Source: Candidatus Poribacteria bacterium
GTDB lineage: Bacteria; Poribacteria; WGA-4E; WGA-3G
Direction of reading: 5' to 3'
Assembly: GCA_022821965.1 (NCBI GenBank)
Contig: JAJECN010000026.1
Location: 1 to 64,000 of the forward strand
DNA: 64,000 nucleotides
The stretch's first letter is position 1. Every line of letters begins with the position of its first letter. A model generated the notes under the pieces. That model made no database searches, had not been told where the DNA came from, and saw only the letters and a program-made list of their open reading frames with translations. A program made the translations under genes and the position numbers. Positions 57,167 through 64,000 of the stretch are shown piece by piece.

Positions 57167-59350
57167 ATGGGAAACCGAATTGAAATCGGTAACCTCAGAA
57201 TAGATAGAGATTTGTACGCATTGGTGAGAGATGAGATCGCACCCGGCACCGGAATAGAAGCAGATGCCTTCTGGAAAGCGTTTGGCGACATCGTTGCGGC
57301 ATTCGCACCTGAAAACGAGGCGTTATTGGAAAAACGGGATACGCTCCAGCAACAAATCGACGCGTGGCATCTCGCACATAAAGATGAACCGATTGACGGT
57401 GAGGCGTATGCAGCGTTCCTTACCGACATAGGCTATCTGCTCCCTGAAGGACGGGATTTTACTGTGATTACCGAGGATGTTGACATAGAGATTTCGCTCA
57501 TCTCAGGTCCGCAGTTGGTTGTCCCGACCGATAACGCTCGCTATGCGCTAAACGCGGCGAACGCGCGCTGGGGAAGCCTCTACGATGCACTCTACGGCAC
57601 CGATGTTATTGATGAGTCGGACGGTGCTACACGAGGGACTACCTATAATCCAGTCCGAGGTGCGAAGGTCATCGCGTACACCGAGCAGTTTTTAGATGAA
57701 ATGACCGCGCTTGAAACGGGAAGTTTCTCTGACGTTACGCAATTTTCCCTCAAAGCCGTTCACGGTGAGCAACAGTTACGCGCCACACTCCGGGATGGCA
57801 GTGAGGTCGGTTTGGCAGATCCGACCAAATTCGTAGGTTTTACACAAAATGGTGCCGAACTCAGTGCTATTCTGCTTCGAAACCACGGACTCCACATTGA
57901 TATACAGGTAGACCGCGAACATCCGGTTGGGAAAGCACATCCGGCTGGCGTTGTTGATGTTATCCTTGAGTCTGCGATCACGACGATTCAGGATTGCGAG
58001 GATTCCGTCGCTGCAGTAGATGCAGCAGATAAGGTGCGCGTCTATAGCAACTGGAACGGTATCATGAAAGGGACGCTGGAGACAACGTTTGAGAAAAACG
58101 GCGAAATGCTGACCCGCCGCCTCGCATCGGATAAGACGTTTACCGCACCTGATGGAAGCACGCTGACGTTACCGGGTAGGAGTCTTCTCTTAATTCGGAA
58201 CGTTGGACTCCACATGTACACGGATGCCGTCACAACGGCAGAAGGGGACGAAATTCCTGAAGGCATTCTTGATGCCATGGTAACGAGTTTCGCCGCAATG
58301 CATGATCTCCAAGGCAAGGGTCTCCATACCAATAGCAAAACGGGTAGTATCTATATCGTCAAACCGAAGTTCCACGGACCTGAAGAAGTCGATATGACGA
58401 TTCGGATGTTTGAGTGGATAGAGTCCGCACTCGGGCTCCCGACGAATACTATTAAAATTGGGATTATGGATGAAGAACGGCGGACGACTGTCAATCTCAA
58501 AGAAGCGATCCGGGTAGCGCAAGAGCGGCTCGTCTTTATTAACACCGGATTTTTGGATAGAACCGGCGATGAAATCCATACGAGTATGGAAGCGGGACCC
58601 ATGACCCGCAAAATGGACATCCGTAATGAGCCGTGGATGCTCGCTTATGAGGATTGGAACGTCGATATCGGAATTGAAACCGCCTTGCTCGGTACCGCAC
58701 AAATTGGGAAGGGGATGTGGACGAAACCTGACCACATGGCGGAGATGGTTGAAACGAAGGTGAATCACCCATTAGCAGGTGCGACAACCGCATGGGTGCC
58801 GTCGCCGACAGCCGCAACGCTTCATGCGATGCACTACCATCGGGTTGATGTCGGAAACTGGATAAAAGAATTATCCGCGAGACAGCGCGCCAGCATGGCA
58901 GATCTGTTGACACCACCGCTATTAAGGGAACGCCAGTTGCAACCCGATGCGATTCAGCAAGAATTGGATAACAACGCACAGGGTATCTTAGGATATGTTG
59001 TCCGGTGGGTGGATCAGGGTATCGGCTGCTCAAAGGTCCCCGATATTAACGATGTCGGTTTGATGGAGGATCGGGCGACCCTACGGATTTCAAGTCAACA
59101 TATCGCAAACTGGCTGCACCACGGAATCGTTACGAAGGAACAGGTAACCGAGACGTTCCAACGGATGGCAAAGATTGTTGACGAACAGAACGCCGGGGAC
59201 CCGAATTATCGGGATATGTCGCCGGACTATGACGAGAGTGTCGCATTTCAGGCGGCTTTGGACCTCGTGTTCAAAGGGTGTGAGCTGCCGAACGGATATA
59301 CGGAGTTTGTACTGCATCCGCGCCGACGGGAAGTTAAATCTGGCAGTTAA
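57167..59350 (+). CDS. glcB: malate synthase G
   Basis: The 727-residue single-polypeptide enzyme condenses glyoxylate and acetyl-CoA to malate. Recognisable parts are [59 protein letters not shown] with metal-site Glu region, and [20 protein letters not shown]. The length fits isoform G. GGAGAG lies 7-8 nt before the ATG and a consensus-like promoter lies upstream. Isocitrate lyase and glycolate oxidase are not in the window. Confidence 0.97.
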   Translation: MGNRIEIGNLRIDRDLYALVRDEIAPGTGIEADAFWKAFGDIVAAFAPENEALLEKRDTLQQQIDAWHLAHKDEPIDGEAYAAFLTDIGYLLPEGRDFTVITEDVDIEISLISGPQLVVPTDNARYALNAANARWGSLYDALYGTDVIDESDGATRGTTYNPVRGAKVIAYTEQFLDEMTALETGSFSDVTQFSLKAVHGEQQLRATLRDGSEVGLADPTKFVGFTQNGAELSAILLRNHGLHIDIQVDREHPVGKAHPAGVVDVILESAITTIQDCEDSVAAVDAADKVRVYSNWNGIMKGTLETTFEKNGEMLTRRLASDKTFTAPDGSTLTLPGRSLLLIRNVGLHMYTDAVTTAEGDEIPEGILDAMVTSFAAMHDLQGKGLHTNSKTGSIYIVKPKFHGPEEVDMTIRMFEWIESALGLPTNTIKIGIMDEERRTTVNLKEAIRVAQERLVFINTGFLDRTGDEIHTSMEAGPMTRKMDIRNEPWMLAYEDWNVDIGIETALLGTAQIGKGMWTKPDHMAEMVETKVNHPLAGATTAWVPSPTAATLHAMHYHRVDVGNWIKELSARQRASMADLLTPPLLRERQLQPDAIQQELDNNAQGILGYVVRWVDQGIGCSKVPDINDVGLMEDRATLRISSQHIANWLHHGIVTKEQVTETFQRMAKIVDEQNAGDPNYRDMSPDYDESVAFQAALDLVFKGCELPNGYTEFVLHPRRREVKSGS

Positions 59351-59366
59351 CGAGGAAGATTACTAC

Positions 59367-59418
59367 AAAAGGGAAGCGTGGAAGATTTATTCTTCTGTGC
59401 TTCCCCTTTTCTTTTTTT
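59367..59418. terminator. bidirectional terminator between convergent genes
   Basis: GGGAAGC (59371-59377) pairs with GCTTCCC (59399-59405), an inner GAAGA/TCTTC pair extends it, and T-runs follow on the plus strand while A-runs precede it. It ends both glcB and the amidohydrolase gene. Confidence 0.75.
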
Positions 59419-59421
59419 GCG

Positions 59422-60279
59422 CTATGAATCGAGCTTATAAAATCTAATGGCGTTGTCACGGAAGAGGTTGTGCAACTCCTCAGATGAGCATCCTGATACA
59501 GCCTCTTTCAATGTCTGCACCCACCGTGGATAGTCAGTGGCTTGCGTGGAGACGGGCCAATCGCTGCCATATATGACGCGATCAAAACCGAAACAGGTGA
59601 TGACGTGTTCAATATAGGGTTGTAGGTTGTCGGGTGTCCACGCTTCAAAGTCCGCCTCTGTTACCAAACCTGATATTTTGCAATGGACATTCGGGAACGC
59701 TGCGAGGGTTTCGATCTCTTGCTTCCACGGATCGAACAGTTGGTTTTTGATGTCAGGTTTGCCGATATGATCTAAGATGAATTGGACATGTGGACACTGT
59801 TCCACTAACCGAATTGCATTGGCGAGTTGGGGGTGGAAAATACAGATGTCGAAACTCAATCCGTAGCGAGACAGCACTTTGACCCCATTCACAAAGTTCG
59901 GTTGAACGCAGAAATCAACGCTTTCGGATTGGATGAGCCGACGGATACCTTTGACGAGTGGATTCTCTGCCAACTTTTCAACGAAAGGTGCCACCTGTCC
60001 TCCCTCTTCAAGCGGTGCCCATGCGACGATACCCTGAATCCGAGGTTCTACTGTCGTTGCGAGATCCGTAACCCACGTTGTCTCTTTCAAGCCGTCATCG
60101 GGATGTGTATCGCACTGAACGAAGACCATGGATTCGATTTCCAGTTCGCCGTACGCGTCGGTGTAATCTTTTAGGAGATAAGGTCTGTTTAGGGCTGGTA
60201 CTTCCGTAAGCCATGGGTATCTCAGTTGTTTCGGGTGCCAGAGGTGAACGTGTGTGTCAACGATTGGAAATTTCTCCAT
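59422..60279 (-). CDS. amidohydrolase-2 family protein, L-fuconolactonase-like
   Basis: The 285-residue TIM-barrel hydrolase begins IVDTHVHLWHP with the H-x-H metal site and has FVQCDTHPDDGL, GIRRLIQSES, FILDHIGKPD and VIYGSDWPV with the catalytic Asp. The pattern resembles lactonases acting on sugar lactones such as L-fucono- or L-rhamnono-lactone. Fucose or rhamnose catabolic partners are not adjacent. AAGGAG precedes the ATG. Confidence 0.88.
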   Translation of the reverse strand: MEKFPIVDTHVHLWHPKQLRYPWLTEVPALNRPYLLKDYTDAYGELEIESMVFVQCDTHPDDGLKETTWVTDLATTVEPRIQGIVAWAPLEEGGQVAPFVEKLAENPLVKGIRRLIQSESVDFCVQPNFVNGVKVLSRYGLSFDICIFHPQLANAIRLVEQCPHVQFILDHIGKPDIKNQLFDPWKQEIETLAAFPNVHCKISGLVTEADFEAWTPDNLQPYIEHVITCFGFDRVIYGSDWPVSTQATDYPRWVQTLKEAVSGCSSEELHNLFRDNAIRFYKLDS

Positions 60280-60353
60280 TATGGTGCTCCTTCATTGTAG
60301 CGCGTTTGGGAGTATTTTAAGGCTACTATGCAGGATTGTCAAGTATTAAAAAA

Positions 60354-60382
60354 TTGACATCTACAATGAGAACGTGTATAAT
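60354..60382 (+). promoter_or_regulatory. consensus sigma70 promoter
   Basis: A perfect TTGACA (60354-60359) and a perfect TATAAT (60377-60382) are exactly 17 nt apart. It drives the hypothetical gene and PIN toxin pair starting at 60487, with a leader of about 100 nt. Confidence 0.75.
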
Positions 60383-60486
60383 ACTTTAGCATTGTGATGA
60401 AGACATTTTTCTATTTTTCGCATTCAAAGTTGGCGGAACCGGTACTGCAATTGTGAATTGTGCTTTTCATCTCCGGAGGATAGACA

Positions 60487-61164
60487 ATGGCTGAGAAATT
60501 TAAGATGAGTCCCAAAGTTGTCAAATGGCGCGAATGGATGAAGATGATTGAACCAGAGCTTCGACTGCTCCTTCGGGATGCCAGAGTGTTCTGGGAAATC
60601 CGAATCATCATCCATGGACATCAGCGTACCCAAGATTTTCACTACAATTATCTTGAACGCTCATATCTTGAACATGTATTGGCCGGGCTACGTCGACAGT
60701 TGAAACGAGATAAGGAACGTATTTCCTTTGTCGGTGTGTTAGATGATATTGCCAAAAATCCTGATGAGTTATCCCGCAGTTACTTTGAATCTGTATGTTC
60801 AGATCCAAATGCAGTCGGCAAATTTTCGTCGTATGCCGATGTTAACGGTATGCATGTTTGTGCCCAGATGATAACCGAGGATCAAAAGCAGCTTGCCTTG
60901 GCGTTAAACGCGTGCGAAAAGTTCGCAGATGAACGTCTCGCTTATTTGGTGAAGCATGAAGTAAAGACCGCACCAGCGTTCAAAGAATTTAAGAACTGCT
61001 TTAAATTGCTGGATAAGACCTACGTGAAATACCACGCGTTGTTTTATGGGGATGGACTGAAGACGTTGCAGCCACCGCGTCAAGCTGGCACCCTCAAGGG
61101 ATTGATTCATATCGCTGATGATTTTGATGCCGAACTTCCAGAATTCAGGGAATATATGTGGTGA
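60487..61164 (+). CDS. hypothetical protein preceding a PIN toxin
   Basis: The 225-residue soluble protein is largely helical (VVKWREWMKMIEPELRLLL, LERSYLEHVLAGLRRQLKR). No family is recognised and no zinc or DNA-binding motif is obvious. Its last 7 nt overlap the start of the PIN-domain gene, implying translational coupling. It is much larger than usual VapB antitoxins. GGAGG precedes the ATG, and a perfect consensus promoter lies upstream, so strong expression is expected. Confidence 0.7.
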   Translation: MAEKFKMSPKVVKWREWMKMIEPELRLLLRDARVFWEIRIIIHGHQRTQDFHYNYLERSYLEHVLAGLRRQLKRDKERISFVGVLDDIAKNPDELSRSYFESVCSDPNAVGKFSSYADVNGMHVCAQMITEDQKQLALALNACEKFADERLAYLVKHEVKTAPAFKEFKNCFKLLDKTYVKYHALFYGDGLKTLQPPRQAGTLKGLIHIADDFDAELPEFREYMW

Positions 61165-61547
61165 GATATTTGCTGGATACCCACACACTCCTTTGGTTTA
61201 TCGCTGAGGACAAACAACTCAGTAGCAGCGGACAGCGATTAATCCTCGATTCAAGTAGTGAGATTTTCATTAGCACCGCTAGCCTCTGGGAGATTGCGAT
61301 CAAGATTAATATAGGAAAACTTGCTTTAAACAAACCTTTTGAGCAATCGTTTCCGGATGAATTGGATTCCCACGGAATTGAAATTTTGGATATTACAGTT
61401 GATACCCTCGTTCAGTTGACCACCTTGCCACTTCATCACCGGGATCCGTTTGACCGTTTGATAATCGCCCAAGCAATTGTTGAAGGCATTCCAATAATTA
61501 GCAAAGACGAGGCTTTTGATCTCTACGATGTGAAAAGAGAATGGTGA
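61158..61547 (+). CDS. PIN-domain ribonuclease (VapC-like)
   Basis: The 129-residue protein has YLLDTHTLLWF at its start with the first acidic residue, STASLWEIAIK in the middle, and LPLHHRDPFDRLIIAQA near the end with the further catalytic Asp residues. This is the VapC subgroup related to PIN toxins that cleave RNA. Two GTG codons (61158, 61161) are possible starts, both overlapping the upstream stop. No short antitoxin is adjacent; the 225-residue protein takes that place. Confidence 0.88.
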   Translation: MVRYLLDTHTLLWFIAEDKQLSSSGQRLILDSSSEIFISTASLWEIAIKINIGKLALNKPFEQSFPDELDSHGIEILDITVDTLVQLTTLPLHHRDPFDRLIIAQAIVEGIPIISKDEAFDLYDVKREW

Positions 61548-61617
61548 AAACAAGAGTTTTGCCAAGAAGTCACGCAGTGTGGTAAACTGATAGATATTCT
61601 AAACGGAGGCTTAAAAT

Positions 61618-62421
61618 ATGAGAAAAAAATCTCGAATTGTTATGGTGGCAGGAAAAGCAAGTCATGGTGGTGGTTCGCATGAGCATCCGGGTGGGTGTGC
61701 CTTTCTCGCTGATCAGTTGAACGAGAATGTAGACGGTGTGGAAGCCGTTGTCTCTCAAGGGTGGCCTGAGAATCCAGCAACTTTCGCAGATACAGATGCA
61801 ATCATTGTTTATTCAGATGGTGGTGCCGGACATCTCAGCATTCCACACCTTGAACAAATCTCCGGATTGATAGATCAGGGGATGGGGCTTGCGATGTTGC
61901 ACTATGCAGTCGAAGTGCCGAAGGGTGAACCGGGAGATCGTTTCTTGGATTGGATCGGTGGCTACTTTGAGACGCACCTTTCGGTCAATCCGTACTGGAC
62001 AGCGACATTTACTGGTTTTCCTGACCATCCGATAACTCGCGGTCTGGAACCTTTCTCGTTGGAAGACGAGTGGTATTATCACATGCGGTTTCGTGAAAAT
62101 ATGGAAGGTGTGACACCTTTGCTGAGCGCAATCGCCCCTGAATCAACGCTTGAAAGACCCGATGGACCCCATAGCGGCAACCCGCATGTCCGAGAATCAG
62201 TGGCAAAGGGTGAGCCACAGCACTTAGGATGGTGTGTGGAGCGCCCAGATGGTGGGCGTGGCTTCGGATTTACGGGAGGACATCTCCATAGCAATTGGGC
62301 GGATGACACACTCCGTAAGTTCATTCTCAACGCCATTGCGTGGACCGCTAAAGTGGATGTCCCTGAAGGGGGTATCTCTACGCCAACCCCGACGGAAGCT
62401 GAATTGGGCGCGTATCTGTAG
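61618..62421 (+). CDS. ThuA-domain protein
   Basis: The 267-residue protein matches the ThuA (trehalose utilisation-like) family, which has a glutamine-amidotransferase-like fold. Segments are IVMVAGKASHGGGSHEHPGG, IIVYSDGGAGHL, GLAMLHYAVE, LEDEWYYHMRF and GFTGGHLHSNW. It may modify or bind sugars, without known reaction. AAACGGAGG lies upstream of the ATG. A PhyH-type dioxygenase gene follows. Confidence 0.9.
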   Translation: MRKKSRIVMVAGKASHGGGSHEHPGGCAFLADQLNENVDGVEAVVSQGWPENPATFADTDAIIVYSDGGAGHLSIPHLEQISGLIDQGMGLAMLHYAVEVPKGEPGDRFLDWIGGYFETHLSVNPYWTATFTGFPDHPITRGLEPFSLEDEWYYHMRFRENMEGVTPLLSAIAPESTLERPDGPHSGNPHVRESVAKGEPQHLGWCVERPDGGRGFGFTGGHLHSNWADDTLRKFILNAIAWTAKVDVPEGGISTPTPTEAELGAYL

Positions 62422-62480
62422 TCGTGATGGTATTCTATGGGTGCGGTTGAAACCGTGCCTATTGGCTGAGGAGATGGAAC

Positions 62481-63335
62481 ATGGATCAAGAGATACAGGA
62501 TTATCTATTCGACTTGCAAGGTTATCTAATTTTAGAGAACGCGATCTCGGAAGACGATCTGGATAAGATAAACGGATGGATTGATGCGCATTGGGAGTAC
62601 GTGGAGCATCCGTGGGAGGAAAACGGTGAAGACAGACGGATTCCGCGCTGGATCGGGAACATTGAGACGCATACCTACAACATCGAAAACGGTGTCAATT
62701 TCCAGAATATCATTGAGGGCGGCGAGGCGTTTCAGAAGCTAATTGACCACCCGGCTTGGATTGGACTGGTTCGGAAATACGTCCATGAAGTCAATGGGCT
62801 TTCTATCCATGAGAATTTCCTTAACGTCCGCGGTCCCGGCGGTTTTATTCATATTCACTGTGGTGGGCATGTCCCGCTGAGTTACCTAACCTTCCGCCAG
62901 GAGAACACAGGAGAATGGATGGTAGGACAGATTAATGTCCTGATGGCACTAAACGATATTGGACCGGGAGATGGCGCACCTGTGCTGGTGCCCGGAAGCC
63001 ATAAATGTACCGAGATTCACCCGCGTTTGAAACACGACGGGAAAGGCTTGGTCTACGACGGTGTGAGCGGTAAACCCGCAGGGACAGCGTTTGCGACACA
63101 GGAGATCTATCTCAAGGCAGGGGATGTCGTCATGTTCACAGACGCGATTACGCACGGCTCGGCAGAGCGGACGAATGACGGATGTCGCCGATCGATTGTC
63201 TATCGCTATTCTCCGAGATATGTCCGTGAGCGTTTTGACTATCCGCATTCAGAGGCGTTATTGGCACGTCTGACCCCTGACCAACGCAAAATTATCCAAC
63301 CGATGTCGATACGTCGTCCGCCGCAGGTTGTGTAG
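62481..63335 (+). CDS. PhyH-type (phytanoyl-CoA dioxygenase-like) protein
   Basis: The 284-residue protein has the cupin core of 2-oxoglutarate/iron dioxygenases of the PhyH family: LQGYLILENAISEDDLDKI, APVLVPGSHK, AGDVVMFTDAITHGSAERT and RRSIVYRYSPRY with the 2-oxoglutarate-binding Arg. The usual H-x-D iron motif is not evident; the corresponding segment reads FIHIHCGGHVP. Halogenases of this fold also lack the Asp, but so may inactive members. GAGGAGATGGAAC lies before the ATG. It may act with the ThuA-type gene upstream, 59 nt away. Confidence 0.85.
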   Translation: MDQEIQDYLFDLQGYLILENAISEDDLDKINGWIDAHWEYVEHPWEENGEDRRIPRWIGNIETHTYNIENGVNFQNIIEGGEAFQKLIDHPAWIGLVRKYVHEVNGLSIHENFLNVRGPGGFIHIHCGGHVPLSYLTFRQENTGEWMVGQINVLMALNDIGPGDGAPVLVPGSHKCTEIHPRLKHDGKGLVYDGVSGKPAGTAFATQEIYLKAGDVVMFTDAITHGSAERTNDGCRRSIVYRYSPRYVRERFDYPHSEALLARLTPDQRKIIQPMSIRRPPQVV

Positions 63336-63372
63336 CAACAATTGTGTTATTATCTAAAAAGGAGGTTTGATT

Positions 63373-63621
63373 ATGCGAAAAGTTGACTTACAACAGCAGG
63401 CAGTGAGGGTAATCAGGCAGCTCTCTACCGAAAAACTCAAATCTGCTGTTGATTATCTCGTTTATCTTCAGGATGCAGAGGCGCGAAATGTCTCTTCTGA
63501 TCACGAAGTTCCATCACAAAATCTGGGAACGGCGATCCACGAAATGTTCAAACCTTTTGGCGGAGTGGAACTTGAGATACCCCCACGGGAACCGGCGCGA
63601 GAACCGCCTCGCTTTGACTAA
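63373..63621 (+). CDS. small VapB/FitA-like antitoxin candidate
   Basis: The 82-residue protein has a helical start (QQAVRVIRQLSTEKLKSAVD) resembling DUF2281-type antitoxins, and a Pro-rich acidic tail that could occupy the toxin site. I start at ATG 63373, 7 nt after GGAGG; the TTG at 63367 is too close. The PIN toxin gene follows after 9 nt. Confidence 0.7.
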   Translation: MRKVDLQQQAVRVIRQLSTEKLKSAVDYLVYLQDAEARNVSSDHEVPSQNLGTAIHEMFKPFGGVELEIPPREPAREPPRFD

Positions 63622-63630
63622 ATACCAAAC

Positions 63631-64000
63631 ATGATTGTTCTTGACACTAATGTCGTCTCGGAGCTCATGCGGGACAGTCCACAACAGACAGTTCTGGCTT
63701 GGTTTGGTGTCCAGCCTGCCGGCAGCTTGTTCGTGACAACTGTCACCGAAGCAGAAATTTTGGCTGGTATAGCACTCTTGCCTTATGGAAGGCGACGGCG
63801 CGGACTCTCGGAGGCTGCTGCTCGTGTATTTACTACGTTGTTCGCTGGACGCATCCTTGTTTTTGATAGTGATGCAGCGAACATTTACGCCGAAATTTTT
63901 GCTCAACGACACGCAGCTGGTAGACCGATAAGCCAAGCCGATTGTCAAATTGCTGCAATTGCCCGTTCCCGCGAGGCAGCCATCGCGACTCGAAACGTTA
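63631..64000 (+). CDS. PIN-domain toxin (FitB/VapC-like), cut by the window edge
   Basis: The visible 123 codons start MIVLDTNVVSELMR, with the first catalytic Asp, and continue with TTVTEAEILAGI and AAGRPISQADCQIAAIARS, ending IATRNV at the edge. This is the FitB/VapC pattern of RNA-cleaving PIN toxins; only the last residues are missing. No Shine-Dalgarno is seen, so translation is probably coupled to the antitoxin gene. Confidence 0.9.
   Translation, partial: MIVLDTNVVSELMRDSPQQTVLAWFGVQPAGSLFVTTVTEAEILAGIALLPYGRRRRGLSEAAARVFTTLFAGRILVFDSDAANIYAEIFAQRHAAGRPISQADCQIAAIARSREAAIATRNV

Overview
The window looks like chromosome of an uncultured marine, sponge-associated type bacterium, most likely a member of Candidatus Poribacteria or a close relative. 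This is an inference from gene content, not from a marker gene: sulfatase, ThuA, PhyH-type dioxygenase, LarA-like, enolase-superfamily, Gfo/Idh/MocA and amidohydrolase families occur together with DUF6785, DUF4159, DUF1854 and DUF5916 proteins. The cell is Gram-negative (TonB-dependent receptor, outer-membrane barrel, lipoproteins, HflK/HflC). Intergenic space is rich in dispersed hairpin repeats. No rRNA, tRNA or CRISPR array was recognised.

Layout. 1-3.5 kb: a 5'-truncated sulfatase, an M19 dipeptidase, a probable leaderless small gene and a STAS-domain protein. 3.5-8.1 kb (minus strand): a DUF4159 membrane protein, then zinc-ribbon protein, ABC exporter and DUF1854 protein in tight succession. 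8.2-14.6 kb: an enolase-superfamily enzyme, a DUF5916 outer-membrane barrel and katG behind a possible operator. 14.6-16.4 kb: remains of an IS200/IS605 element, whose right end now supplies the ribosome-binding site and start of a UMF1-type transporter. 16.8-19.2 kb: lipoproteins and a SUMF1-like protein, flanked by a 23-bp duplication. 19.4-25.5 kb (minus): TonB-dependent receptor, beta-helix lipoprotein, small lipoprotein and TonB-like protein, probably one uptake system. 26-34.9 kb: a polyprenol/diacylglycerol kinase-like protein, a sugar-type ABC ATPase, a HAD phosphatase, minCDE, a LarA homologue, a sugar nucleotidyltransferase and bioD.

35.0-48.7 kb is a defence island. A type I restriction-modification locus reads hsdM, an 839-residue zinc-ribbon/PD-(D/E)XK protein, hsdS, an Rpn-family nuclease and hsdR. 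About 3.6 kb of cargo sits between hsdM and the 839-residue gene and is bounded by two copies of the hsdM 3' end. The Rpn gene has an in-frame internal start with its own Shine-Dalgarno, and that C-terminal module is duplicated downstream as a separate short gene. This arrangement is the best candidate for an undescribed system here.

48.8-64 kb: hflKC, a DHFR-family reductase, a DUF6785 membrane protein, a Gfo/Idh/MocA oxidoreductase, thiC, malate synthase G, an amidohydrolase, a PIN-domain toxin with an unusual partner, ThuA, a PhyH-type dioxygenase and a VapBC/FitAB-type module cut by the right edge.

Two genes far apart (the enolase-superfamily enzyme at 9.35 kb and hflC at 49.97 kb) share a long 5' leader: a conserved block, a hairpin with different stem sequence but kept pairing, and a conserved 20-nt ribosome-binding segment. 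A short form precedes the DUF4159 gene. This may be a dispersed cis-regulatory or translation-enhancing element.
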